In this document: positions 1-7,995 of the stretch, piece by piece | Numbering within the stretch: position 1 is the first letter of the stretch | Layout: the number at the start of each line of letters is the position of its first letter | Source of the DNA: Cereibacter ovatus | Lineage (GTDB): Bacteria > Pseudomonadota > Alphaproteobacteria > Rhodobacterales > Rhodobacteraceae | Direction of reading: 5' to 3' | Assembly (NCBI RefSeq): GCF_900207575.1 | Contig: NZ_OAOQ01000022.1 | Location: 1 to 53,242, forward strand | DNA: 53,242 nt | Made by a program: the position numbers and the translations under genes | The notes under the pieces: model-generated | Database searches by the model: none | Seen by the model: the letters and a program-made list of their open reading frames with translations, nothing else | What the model was told of the DNA's origin: nothing

Positions 1-1
1 C

Positions 2-139
2 CGCGCCGAATCCTATGAAATCCTGCAGGCCATGGCCACCAAAACCTCGGGTTTATCGCCTTGGATCAACCACTTCACGGTTGTTCAGGCCGGACCATTT
101 AACGCGCAGCAAGTACAAGTGATCCACTTTGTCCATTAA
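2..139 (+). CDS. C-terminal tail of an unidentified protein (partial)
   Basis: An open frame enters from the left edge and runs 45 codons to a TAA stop at 137-139. The visible peptide reads RAESYEILQAMATKTSGLSP and continues to QVQVIHFVH. I do not recognise the family and no motif is visible. It could be the end of a real gene cut by the window or a chance open frame; its only support is an uninterrupted frame with plausible residue composition. Confidence 0.35.
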   Translation, partial: RAESYEILQAMATKTSGLSPWINHFTVVQAGPFNAQQVQVIHFVH

Positions 140-398
140 CGTCAAGGTTCATGTCCATGCCAGATACATGCGCCGGGCACCGCCAGGAAAGAAAACGTAC
201 CTCACGGAGGTTAACGTCAGCTTAGAACCAGCGAAGAAGGATTAGCTGCTGATAGATGAAAGAGTGTAACGACTCACGACTGACCTAATTCGACCAGACA
301 ATGAACCATAAAGGACAGTCCGAACAAGTGCATTGAAGGCAAATAGGAAACCTAGCCCCTATTCACCGCAGGTAGTCACAAGTTTATTATTGAAATCG
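140..398. other. Intergenic stretch with no gene seen
   Basis: This 259-base gap separates the partial gene at the left edge from the convergent Lit-like gene. It is clearly less GC-rich than the core genes further right. I see no open frame with a credible start, no RNA gene and no strong hairpin. Confidence 0.5.
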
Positions 399-1283
399 CT
401 ACTTTCGAAAGAGCTCCGTTAAGCGATTCGCCGTCCATTCAAATAGTTCTTTCGGCGTCTCGCAAGCGGGCGATTTTGATGCTGGATCGAAAATAGCTTT
501 CAGTACATAAGCGGCATTCTCTAATCCAGCGCTTCGTTCTCCCATTTCGAATTTTGCTACCGATTCTTGAAAACGAGTAATGGCTGCAGGGTGATCCCTA
601 CCTTGGCCAAGCTTTTCCTCATTGAGAAAAAGCCAAGATAATGCAACACATACAACTAGAACTCGGAACTCGCGCTGTATACCAAAACCCGCTTCGTCCA
701 GTATCCAACAAGTGGCAAAGTTATCCGCCTGGAACTCCTGTCGCAATCGCTGATCAACTGGAATGTCTTTTTCATGCTTGAGATGTACGTGTCCAATCTC
801 ATGCAAAAGTATCCAAGAAAGAGCTCCGAAGAAAATGTTGTTCACCCGCCCTTCCGGAGCTTCAAACATGGCACTGACGTTAGGAATTTTAAGGCTTGAA
901 GGCCATTCTCGGTCACTATGAAATAGGTCGCGAGCATAATTTATATACTGATAAATCTGCAACTCCGCGCAAAACTTACCAATATCGAAATGCTTCGCTC
1001 CCGTGTCTATTTCTCGCTGTAACCGCGACGCTATGTCTGAAATGTGAAAAGCCGCGTAAGAAAGACACCAAAGGCTAGCTAAGCCTGCATACGACGCAGT
1101 TACCTTGGCTTCAACTGGGTATGCGTAGAAATTGGCCTCCCCGTGCGTTGTAATTAGTTTCCATCGCCCCTTTACGAAAACCTCTTCGGAAAGATTTTTT
1201 CCTCGTTCGGGAGCGATATTAAATGGGGCCCTCTTTGCAAGTTGGAACAATGGGTCCATAAGTGTCTGAGTGGTTTTTTCCAT
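399..1283 (-). CDS. Lit-like zinc metallopeptidase (peptidase U49 type), putative phage-exclusion protein
   Basis: The 294-aa product carries one clear catalytic signature: HEIGH at residues 161-165, preceded by a hydrophobic stretch and followed by EFQAD at 183-187, which can supply the third zinc ligand. The length and the central motif position match the E. coli Lit peptidase (about 297 aa). Lit is known to cleave EF-Tu when triggered by a T4 capsid peptide, aborting infection. The start is supported by AAGG about 8 bases before ATG. No signal peptide or membrane segment is seen, so it is probably cytoplasmic. Base composition is AT-richer than the core genes, consistent with transfer. The family call rests on motif, length and architecture; another HExxH family with similar layout cannot be excluded. 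Confidence 0.62.
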   Translation of the reverse strand: MEKTTQTLMDPLFQLAKRAPFNIAPERGKNLSEEVFVKGRWKLITTHGEANFYAYPVEAKVTASYAGLASLWCLSYAAFHISDIASRLQREIDTGAKHFDIGKFCAELQIYQYINYARDLFHSDREWPSSLKIPNVSAMFEAPEGRVNNIFFGALSWILLHEIGHVHLKHEKDIPVDQRLRQEFQADNFATCWILDEAGFGIQREFRVLVVCVALSWLFLNEEKLGQGRDHPAAITRFQESVAKFEMGERSAGLENAAYVLKAIFDPASKSPACETPKELFEWTANRLTELFRK

Positions 1284-1636
1284 TATTCAGCCTTTCTGCT
1301 TGCCCCATTGTATAACCATAAATGATACATTGTTCCACAAGAATCCACGACATTCTATCTTTCGTAAATGGCGGACTTGGAATATTCTCAGAAAGCGGCA
1401 GGGGTTACGACCTTGCCGCCATGTTCCACAAGCCTTCTCTGAAGGGCACCTCCATCAATGCCGGCTCCTCGGAGTTAGCTGCCATAAATCCATGATTTTG
1501 CGTACAGCCTGCATCGACCGACCGAATTATCAGAGGTGCCTTGAGGCATATTAATGGACAAAAAATGAGGCTTTGGCCCATTGTATTCTGTCTTACAGCG
1601 ATGAGAAGTAAGATGGCTTGGGTTCAGTGATGTCGT
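1284..1636. other. Intergenic region between Lit-like gene and tniQ
   Basis: This gap of about 350 bases should hold the leftward promoter of the Lit-like gene; a TATACA/TATCAT-like stretch lies around 1310-1335 on the minus strand. It also receives the 3' end of the tniQ operon. The decamer TTAATGGACA at 1551-1560 is the inverse of TGTCCATTAA at 130-139, but flanking target duplications are absent. No gene is supported. Confidence 0.4.
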
Positions 1637-3505
1637 TCACCCCGACCAAATGTCCACCGGCGCATTCGCGATGTCCGCCCAGCGATAGATCCTGACGCCG
1701 ATCTCCTCCGGGTCCACCACCGGCTCGACGCCCATCTTCTTGAGAGCGTGGCTCAGTTCCATGTGATGCAGCCCCGTCTCCGTGCAGAGATGGCCGTGGG
1801 TCACATATTCGCGCTGAAAGTCCATGAGATCCTGCGGCATCAGCCAGATCCCGGCCCTGGCAAATGCCGAAACCGGCACCTTTTGCGACCTCAACAGCGG
1901 ACCGCCGGGCCGGTCGGCAAGCAGCGCGTGGCCGACACGGAGCGACACCTTCAGGATCTTGAAAGCCTCGCTCGGACCATAGCCAAGCGGCCGAACCGTC
2001 GCAAACCGAGCCAGTTCGACAGGGTCAAGGCGCACCGCCGCCAGCCCGTTCTGTCCGGCCAGCCGCGCGGCGCTCGTCAGCTTGCCGTCGAACAGCGCCG
2101 GGAGGATCACATCCAGAGTCACCCGCGACAGTTCGGCCGTGCGGGCAAGCCCGTGACGCCCCTCCGGTTCTGTCCGAATGACCGGCAGGCGGCGTTTCAG
2201 ATCTGCCATCAGCTCTTCAACCTCCCGCCGATCGACGGCGCAACGACTATTGCCGATCTCGATGCCTCCATGCCCGATCGGCTTGAGAATGCCGCAGTCA
2301 ACCATCAATTGCGCTTGCGACCTCGTGCAGTTCATGAGCTTCGGCAGGTTGGAAACAGGAACGGCGTTCTTCAGCAGTTCAGCCAGTCGCTCGCCCTCCG
2401 CGACATCGAGCGTGACGAGGCTGTCCGGCTGCTCCTCGCAGTCGGGGGCGACGGCGCCGCAGGCTTTCAGGAAGTTCCGCAGCGTCTTTGGATGGACCTT
2501 GATGTGCTCGGCCAGGGACAGAACGCTGTGGCGGCGCCGCACCGGCAGAACCTCGCCCAGGACTTCATCCCCCGGCGCCACGGCCATCGTGTCGAAGATG
2601 TGCTCCCGAAGGAGGTCCCGGATCGGGCCGACGTCCTTTTGGTTCGTGCCGTAAGCCAGCCACTTGAACATCTGTCCGAAAACCTTTTGCGGTCCCACTT
2701 TCCCGTTTCGGTCCCTGAACGCATCCTGCACCGTCTGCAGCGCTTCACGGACCCCTTCCGCGCCGCGGCTGGTGTAGTGCCAACCGGTGCGGCAGGCTTG
2801 GTCCCGTTCCGCCAGCGTGAGATCGCTTGTCACGCGGTCCCGACCGAACTCAAGCAAGGTGCCCAGCACTTCGGTGGTGCGCGCTGCCTGTTCGATCCCT
2901 TGTCCGTCGAGCCAGGCTGGCCCGGTCCCTCCCTCCAGCCGTGAGATCAGATAGTCCTGCAGCCCCGACGGTGCCCGCCGTTCCAACCCTTCAGCCAAGG
3001 CGGCAAGGGATTCCCCCTCTTCCGGCACCAGCAGCGACAGTTCGTGATAGATCGAATCCCAGGACTCCCGTCGCCGCTCCACGAGCGGCAAGCCGTGAAC
3101 CGGGCAGGTGAGCACATGGCGCAGCGTCCAGATCAGCTTCCCCCGTCGATGGGCATGCATGTTTCCGCCCGCCCGGTCGTCTTCGGCCAAACAGGCCGGG
3201 CAGAAGGCGGTCATCGCACCCTTGGTGAATTCGAGCGGAAAGACTTCGTCGCGCAGGGCAAATCGCCGGACGCCAGCGCGTTTCAGGCGGTTCTGCGCAA
3301 CAACGGCCGGATCCTGGCCGGTCACCTCGCAGAGCCTCTCCACGGCATCTTCCGAGTTGAGAACGATACTTTTCGGTTCGATTCCGAAATCCCGCAGGAA
3401 CGGCACGAAGCGATCGCCGGTGTGGAGGGCCGCCAGACGGGCGGCCCAGGAGAGCAGCGTCTCTGCCGGATCAAACGGCAGGAACGGTCTCAGAAGTTCG
3501 GTCAT
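1637..3505 (-). CDS. tniQ: TniQ family protein
   Basis: This 622-aa protein has a TniQ N-terminal region: the opening LRPFLPFDPAETLLSWAARL matches the conserved start of TniQ/TnsD proteins. A zinc finger follows, built from CPAC at 102-105 and CPVH at 134-137. The remaining roughly 480 residues are helical and probably carry helix-turn-helix DNA-binding repeats, as in TnsD-like target selectors. TniQ proteins normally recognise a target and recruit the TniB/TnsC ATPase for a DDE transposase. Here tniQ overlaps tniB by 4 bases (ATGA), so they are translationally coupled. No TniA/TnsB transposase, resolvase or Cas gene is present. It is either the relic of a Tn5053/Tn7-like transposon or a repurposed DNA-recognition protein. 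Confidence 0.85.
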   Translation of the reverse strand: MTELLRPFLPFDPAETLLSWAARLAALHTGDRFVPFLRDFGIEPKSIVLNSEDAVERLCEVTGQDPAVVAQNRLKRAGVRRFALRDEVFPLEFTKGAMTAFCPACLAEDDRAGGNMHAHRRGKLIWTLRHVLTCPVHGLPLVERRRESWDSIYHELSLLVPEEGESLAALAEGLERRAPSGLQDYLISRLEGGTGPAWLDGQGIEQAARTTEVLGTLLEFGRDRVTSDLTLAERDQACRTGWHYTSRGAEGVREALQTVQDAFRDRNGKVGPQKVFGQMFKWLAYGTNQKDVGPIRDLLREHIFDTMAVAPGDEVLGEVLPVRRRHSVLSLAEHIKVHPKTLRNFLKACGAVAPDCEEQPDSLVTLDVAEGERLAELLKNAVPVSNLPKLMNCTRSQAQLMVDCGILKPIGHGGIEIGNSRCAVDRREVEELMADLKRRLPVIRTEPEGRHGLARTAELSRVTLDVILPALFDGKLTSAARLAGQNGLAAVRLDPVELARFATVRPLGYGPSEAFKILKVSLRVGHALLADRPGGPLLRSQKVPVSAFARAGIWLMPQDLMDFQREYVTHGHLCTETGLHHMELSHALKKMGVEPVVDPEEIGVRIYRWADIANAPVDIWSG

Positions 3506-4485
3506 TGCGCTTTCCCCTTACGGGTCTTGCGGGCGGGGACGATCGACCCGGACGGCTGGTCAGGATCGATGGAGCCCCAGTTCGGGCTGAGAAAAACGTT
3601 GCGCTCGAGGGGGCAGCCTTCGTCAAAGGCCCAGGCTTCGGCGAAATGCTGCACGTTGAGCCGCGTCGCGCCGTGTTTCATGGCCCATTCGATGGCCTTG
3701 ATCGCCGTCTCGAGCGTGCGTCCGAACCGGTAGCGGCTGGCATGCATCAGCCGGTCCACCAGATCGGCCTCCGTTGGCGGCTCGAGTCCAGCCTTGCCGC
3801 AGTAATGCGCGATCACCGAGGCAATGTCCGGGCCGTTCAGCGCCGGCGTGACGGACGGCAGCGCCAGCGTCGAGAAGCGCCGTTGCACCTGCGGGTCAGT
3901 GCGGATCAGATCCCGCAGTTCATCGGTGCCGGCCAGGATAACGATCAGGGCGTCATCACCCTGCATCAGAGATTTCAGCCCGCGCAGGATGAGCCGCCGG
4001 TCGTTGCAGAACAGGTCGTGCGCCTCGTCGAGGCAGAGCACCTTGATCCCTTGATCGAACATCCGGTAACGGCAGAGGGACCAGATGCTCCAGGCTTCCC
4101 GGCGGCTGGAGATCTCCGGATAACCCGTCGCACGCAGCACCTCGAAACCGACGCTCTTGAAGGTGGCCGGGCTGGGGAAGTTGAGGAACAGGTAGTGATC
4201 CTGGTCAGCTCTCGCCGCAGCGCTGAGCGCCGGATGGTTCGCGAGGTTGCGCCTGATCACTGTCGATTTTCCGCTGCCGGGACCGCCCGTCACGATCACA
4301 CCGCGGGTCTCCGCATTGCCGGAATGGCGGACAGCCTGGGGGAGGAGGTTGCCCTCTTCATCCCTCTGCAGAAGCCGGTCGAGATGTTCGCGGAACATCT
4401 GATCGCGCTCGGTTCGGAAATAGATCGAGCGGAGGGTTTCGGTGGTGGCGGAGATTTCCGCCGGGGTGCGAGTCATGGCGTTCAT
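3502..4485 (-). CDS. tniB: TniB/TnsC-type AAA+ ATPase
   Basis: The 327-aa protein is an AAA+ regulator of transposition. It has Walker A GGPGSGKST at 67-75 and Walker B CLDEAHD at 151-157. A sensor-1-like segment, VILAGTDELRDLI, follows at about 182-194. Family members form ATP-dependent filaments on DNA and bridge TniQ to the transposase. I chose the ATG at 4485 because GAGGAG lies 7 bases upstream; the frame extends further but into the previous gene. The upstream gene stops 4 bases earlier and the downstream tniQ overlaps by 4 bases, so this is a tight operon. With no transposase nearby, its partner is unknown. Confidence 0.85.
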   Translation of the reverse strand: MNAMTRTPAEISATTETLRSIYFRTERDQMFREHLDRLLQRDEEGNLLPQAVRHSGNAETRGVIVTGGPGSGKSTVIRRNLANHPALSAAARADQDHYLFLNFPSPATFKSVGFEVLRATGYPEISSRREAWSIWSLCRYRMFDQGIKVLCLDEAHDLFCNDRRLILRGLKSLMQGDDALIVILAGTDELRDLIRTDPQVQRRFSTLALPSVTPALNGPDIASVIAHYCGKAGLEPPTEADLVDRLMHASRYRFGRTLETAIKAIEWAMKHGATRLNVQHFAEAWAFDEGCPLERNVFLSPNWGSIDPDQPSGSIVPARKTRKGKAQ

Positions 4486-4489
4486 GGGG

Positions 4490-5128
4490 TTACTCCTCAA
4501 TGATCCAGGAAGATTTCGTGGGGACGGGCGCCGCAACGGTGTCCGGCGTCGCGGGAGTTTCGGTGTTGGTGGCAGGCACGGTCACGGCGGGGGCCGGACG
4601 TTCGACGGCCGGCGGTGCGCCGACGGGCGAAACGGTGATCGGCACCTCGGGCACGGACAGCCCCAGTTGACCGTCCGTTTTCACCGGCCGGGGGCTGGCA
4701 TCGTTGAAGGAGACGTGGCGGAACAGGTTGACTTCGGTGCTGTCGCGCGCCGTGATGCGCGTACTGTGCTTCTTGAGGGCGCCGCGTACCCAGTCGAGTT
4801 CTTCCGCCGCGCAGGGGAGCGAAACGGCCCAGTCGCCGCTGAGGGGATCGAAGCCGACCTTATCCTCGTTCGCGTCACCGCCGTCGATGGCGTCGTCGTC
4901 ATAGAGGCAGTAGATGCGCGTCCGCGGGCCGTCACAGGTGACGATGATCGCGGCGTCGCGGGGCGTCTGGTCGGTGATAAGGCTGGACGCGACGCCGGAC
5001 ACGGCCATCAACTCGTTATACGCGGCACCGGTCCGGCCTTGGGTCAGGAGCGCGACGATCGCCGTCCAGGTGTCATGGGCGTTGCGATGCGGGATGCTGC
5101 GAAAAGTGCGGCTGGCGACGGTGCTCAT
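4490..5128 (-). CDS. Unrecognised 212-aa protein with Pro/Ala/Thr-rich C-terminal tail
   Basis: I do not recognise this family. Residues 1 to about 150 look like a compact alpha/beta domain: helix-rich at the start, then strands such as AAIIVTCDGPRTRIYCLYD and the segment GDWAVSLPCAAEELDWVRGA. Residues 150-205 form a disordered tail rich in Pro, Ala, Val and Thr, ending in SSWIIEE. The start overlaps the stop of the TRIP13-like gene (ATGA) and the end lies 4 bases from tniB, so it is made together with both. TRIP13/Pch2 ATPases act on HORMA proteins that close around a short peptide. A 150-residue domain with a flexible tail beside such an ATPase is a reasonable client candidate, but no HORMA similarity is visible to me. 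Confidence 0.75.
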   Translation of the reverse strand: MSTVASRTFRSIPHRNAHDTWTAIVALLTQGRTGAAYNELMAVSGVASSLITDQTPRDAAIIVTCDGPRTRIYCLYDDDAIDGGDANEDKVGFDPLSGDWAVSLPCAAEELDWVRGALKKHSTRITARDSTEVNLFRHVSFNDASPRPVKTDGQLGLSVPEVPITVSPVGAPPAVERPAPAVTVPATNTETPATPDTVAAPVPTKSSWIIEE

Positions 5129-6045
5129 GAGCGGCCCTCCGTGGTGGTGCGGGACTTCTTGGCGGCATGGGTGGCGGACAGCAGATCGTCGATCGTGACG
5201 AGGGCTGGGTTCATCGCAGTCTTGGGGTTCGTGGCCAGGGCGTTCGCCACCATCTTGCGGATCGCGCGCCCATCGAGCCCGACGCAGGCTTCGGCGCAGG
5301 CCGCGAACTTCGGCGACGCGGCGAGCTTGGCGATGGCCGGATAGCTCTGGCCGAGCCCCGTGAGGCAGTCCGCGAGGATACGAGCGCACGCCGCCTTGCC
5401 GGGAAGAGGCACCGGCATGATCATATCGCAGCGTGACAGGAAAGCGCTGTCGATCGCCTTAGGGAAGTTGCTGGTCGCGACAAACAACAGGTTGGTATGC
5501 TCCTCGGCGAGGGCGTCGAGCTGGACGAGAACGGCGTCGGTGGCGCGGTGAACGTCGACCGGGTTCGCATCAAGGCTCAGCTTGGAGCGGTCAGCAGCAA
5601 GCGTCTCGACCTCATCCAGCAAGACGATCGTCGGCCCGCCCGCTGCCGCCTCGGCAATGGACTGAGAGAATAGCTCCGTAACGGCGCGCTGCGTCTTGCC
5701 GTGCGCGGCGCTTGCCAGAGAATGGGGTTCCACCTCGAGGAGGCGGAAGCGACCGCCGCTGAATGACTCGGCTACGCGGTGCGCCAAGCCCCGCGCCAAC
5801 GAAGTCTTGCCTGTGCCGGGCGGGCCAACGAGCAGGATGACGCCGTGTAGTGGGATTACACTACGTGGGACCTGCGGGCGGACGGTGAAGTTGAGCACCG
5901 CCTGCGACAGCAGGCGCGCTTTCTCACTCTCGTCCATGATGATCGAGTCCCACAGCGCCCCCAGAGTCGCATCCGGCAGACGCCTGATTTTCTGGATGCC
6001 CTTGGGCCGCTCTTCGATATCCTTTGACGGCTGGTGCTTCATCAT
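5125..6045 (-). CDS. TRIP13/Pch2-like AAA+ ATPase
   Basis: The 306-aa protein has a short N-terminal part (1-65, containing LWDSIIMDESEKARLLSQA) and an AAA+ core. Walker A is GPPGTGKT at 74-81, Walker B is VLLDEVE at 131-137, sensor 1 is TSN at 171-173, and an arginine-finger candidate is at 185. The combination of LWDSI, the core QLDAL…TSNFPKAIDSAF and GLDGRAIRK is typical of the bacterial TRIP13 (Pch2, Cap6) group, which unfolds HORMA proteins and regulates type III CBASS. No CD-NTase or recognisable HORMA gene is nearby. The ATGATG start follows AGGA with about 8 bases of spacing. It is the first gene of the leftward operon and is divergent from the XRE gene. Confidence 0.8.
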   Translation of the reverse strand: MMKHQPSKDIEERPKGIQKIRRLPDATLGALWDSIIMDESEKARLLSQAVLNFTVRPQVPRSVIPLHGVILLVGPPGTGKTSLARGLAHRVAESFSGGRFRLLEVEPHSLASAAHGKTQRAVTELFSQSIAEAAAGGPTIVLLDEVETLAADRSKLSLDANPVDVHRATDAVLVQLDALAEEHTNLLFVATSNFPKAIDSAFLSRCDMIMPVPLPGKAACARILADCLTGLGQSYPAIAKLAASPKFAACAEACVGLDGRAIRKMVANALATNPKTAMNPALVTIDDLLSATHAAKKSRTTTEGRS

Positions 6046-6123
6046 GAGTTTCGTCCTTCTGGCAGACGGGCTGCCGTCAAAGTTCTTGTGCTTGTCGGGT
6101 TCGACATGGTTACCTTGTCGGTG

Positions 6124-6153
6124 AATATACCGGATGGCCCAAAAACCCGTCAA
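6124..6153 (-). promoter_or_regulatory. Candidate promoter of the TRIP13-tniQ operon
   Basis: On the minus strand TTGACG (complement of 6148-6153) is separated by 18 bases from TATATT (complement of 6124-6129), a good sigma-70-type match. The region lies between two divergent genes. It also has a repeated TTACCT(T)GTCGG near 6109-6121 and 6157-6167, which could be operator half-sites for the adjacent XRE repressor. Confidence 0.5.
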
Positions 6154-6174
6154 GTTTTACCTGTCGGAGAAGAC

Positions 6175-6528
6175 ATGACTGACAAGATCACCCCCTCGCA
6201 GATCTTCAGCGAGAGACTGCGGGAAGCCCGAAAACTAAGGGGTTACAATCAGGAAGATCTGGCGGCGAGGGCCGAGATGCCGGCCACGACGATTGCCCAT
6301 TTTGAGACCGGGACCCGCAAGCCGTCATTCGAATCGCTGCGGCGACTCGCGGTTGCGCTGGAAATCACGACCGATTTTCTCCTCGGCCGAGTCGACAGTC
6401 CTGAGCTCGCTCAGGCTGGCGATCCGCTGTATCGCGATATCGGCCGCCTTAGCGGCAACGACCGGGAGATAGCCAAGGACTTCCTCAAGATGCTGGCCGA
6501 CCGCAATGCAAAGAAGGACAAGGGCTAG
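6175..6528 (+). CDS. XRE-family transcriptional regulator
   Basis: This 117-aa protein has a Cro/CI helix-turn-helix at about residues 12-66: FSERLREARKLRGYNQEDLA, then the recognition region TTIAHFETGTRKPS. A short helical C-terminus follows. The frame is open upstream, but the ATG at 6175 fits the HTH fold and has GGAGA about 5 bases before it. The gene shares a 1-base stop/start junction with the downstream ImmA-type protease. In the known ImmR/ImmA pairs of integrative elements the protease cleaves the XRE repressor to derepress neighbouring genes. Here the obvious target is the divergent TRIP13 operon across a 129-base shared promoter region. That regulatory link is inference from arrangement. 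Confidence 0.88.
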   Translation: MTDKITPSQIFSERLREARKLRGYNQEDLAARAEMPATTIAHFETGTRKPSFESLRRLAVALEITTDFLLGRVDSPELAQAGDPLYRDIGRLSGNDREIAKDFLKMLADRNAKKDKG

Positions 6529-7409
6529 TGGGTCGTCCGTTCCAGCTCATGTTGGCGCGGCGTACAGCGGAGGCTTTCCTCCGCAAGGAGGCTATCACGA
6601 CATTGCCCGTCGACCCGTTTGCCATCGCCGAGAGCCGGGACATCCTCGTCCAGCCTAAACCCGACACTGAACCAGGGGTGTCCGGAATGCTGCTGCGGCA
6701 CGGCAACAGCTTCGGAATTATCTACGCGACGCACATTCAGAGCCTGGGATTCCAGAGGTTTAGCGTCAGTCACGAGCTGGGACATTTTTTTCTTGAAGGC
6801 CACATCGACCAAATTCTGAAAGACGGACTCCACGCATCGCGCGCCGGCTTCGTGACAGCTGATCCTTACGAGTTGGAAGCCGATCACTTCGCGGCCGGGC
6901 TCCTGATGCCTGAAACGCCCTTCCGAGCCGCAATGGATAATGCAGAACACAGCCTTGCTGGCATCGAAGCGCTTGCGGACCAGTGTCTCACCTCACTCAC
7001 CGCCACGGCAATCCGCTATGCCGGACTCACGCGCAAAGCTGCCGCTGTAATTGTCAGCACCGGTGACACGATTGACTATTGTTTCATGTCGGATGCGATG
7101 AAGACGCTTCCGAAACTCGCGTGGCTGCGTAAGGGCACTAAGCTCCCGGCGGGCACCGCGACCGCACGCCTCGCCGGTGATCCAGCCAAGATACGGGTCG
7201 GCGCACGCGTCACTGACGAAACCGATGTACGTGACTGGCTGGGCGGGACGATCAGACAGGGTGTTTCCGAAGAGTCGATCGGCTTGGGCAGCTATGGTAA
7301 AGTCCTGACTGTTCTCTCCTCTAAGGCCATCGGCCGTGAAGATGACGATTATGACGAGGAGGAAGATGAAGATACCCTCGTCGAAAGGTGGACGCCGCGG
7401 TTCCGATAA
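6528..7409 (+). CDS. ImmA/IrrE family zinc metallopeptidase
   Basis: The 293-aa protein has the ImmA/IrrE signature: HELGH at 82-86 and ELEADHFAAGLLMP at 115-128, where Glu117 is the expected third zinc ligand. Members cleave XRE-type repressors in response to damage or infection signals. The GTG start overlaps the stop of the XRE gene by one base (TAGTG), so the pair is coupled. Residues from about 170 onward form a second, unrecognised domain. The protein ends in a run of Asp and Glu (DDDYDEEEDEDTL) before a basic tail. The gene ends very near an IS3 remnant on the opposite strand; the acidic tail may be native or altered by that insertion. Confidence 0.88.
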   Translation: MGRPFQLMLARRTAEAFLRKEAITTLPVDPFAIAESRDILVQPKPDTEPGVSGMLLRHGNSFGIIYATHIQSLGFQRFSVSHELGHFFLEGHIDQILKDGLHASRAGFVTADPYELEADHFAAGLLMPETPFRAAMDNAEHSLAGIEALADQCLTSLTATAIRYAGLTRKAAAVIVSTGDTIDYCFMSDAMKTLPKLAWLRKGTKLPAGTATARLAGDPAKIRVGARVTDETDVRDWLGGTIRQGVSEESIGLGSYGKVLTVLSSKAIGREDDDYDEEEDEDTLVERWTPRFR

Positions 7410-7411
7410 CG

Positions 7412-7800
7412 CGGCCGACTTCTCTTCGCCGATCCTGAAGGCTGCGTCGATCAGCAGGTGCCGGCACGCGGAACTCGCGGTTCACCTTGTCCAACGGGCA
7501 CGGAGCCTTCTTGTGCGGAATTGTTGTACGGTGCGGCTTGCCGCGGATAATGCCTTGAATATCCATGTCCTTCATCAGCCGTACCACCGTGCAGCGGGCG
7601 ACGTTGAAGCCCTCGCGGCGCAATTGGCGCCAGACCTTGCGGACGCCGTAGATGTGCGGTGCAGCCGATCTTCGCCGCGATCGGCATCACCGCCTGCCAG
7701 CGTGACGGGTGTTTGGCCTCGGTCTCTGGAACCAGCCGCACGGCTCGCTCGCGCACGTCAGGGGAAAACTTATTCGTGGTCTTGCTCATGATGCTCCATC
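7412..7800 (-). pseudogene. IS3-family transposase remnant (orfA start fused to orfB fragment)
   Basis: On the minus strand an IS3-type orfA begins at 7789 ([20 protein letters not shown]). After about 47 codons it runs, out of frame, into a typical orfB segment ([14 protein letters not shown], then RGKPHRTT and [10 protein letters not shown]). The end of orfA and start of orfB are deleted and the catalytic DDE part is missing, so it cannot transpose. The sequence just beyond 7790 (TCAGGAGTTGGAGCCTCC) resembles an IS3-family flank. It marks decay between the XRE/ImmA genes and the orphan genes to the right. Confidence 0.8.
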
Positions 7801-7995
7801 CTACTCAGGAGTTGGAGCCTCCCGCGAACCCGGCGCGGTTCACTGTGGCAATTTACAGGCGCGATGCATGCAAACGGCTGCAAGCACGCTTTGCCGATCT
7901 TTGAACCCAGAAAACGGCGGCCTTTCCGCGCCTTGCAGTAAGTTTCTCATGGATTTTGCCGATCTGGCTTGCCGATCATGGGGTCTAAGTTTGCA

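Noticed and set aside
130-1560. TGTCCATTAA at 130-139 and its inverse at 1551-1560 as ends of a small transposon carrying the Lit-like gene
   Set aside because: Only 10 bases match, similarity stops at once inside, flanking bases (CACTT and AAAAA) are not a target duplication, and the left copy overlaps a stop codon.
1637-5128. CRISPR-associated transposon (TniQ with TniB)
   Set aside because: No CRISPR repeats, Cas genes, TnsA or TnsB-type transposase anywhere in the window.
4490-6045. Type III CBASS based on the TRIP13-like ATPase
   Set aside because: No CD-NTase and no recognisable HORMA or CBASS effector next to it; the operon continues into tniB and tniQ.
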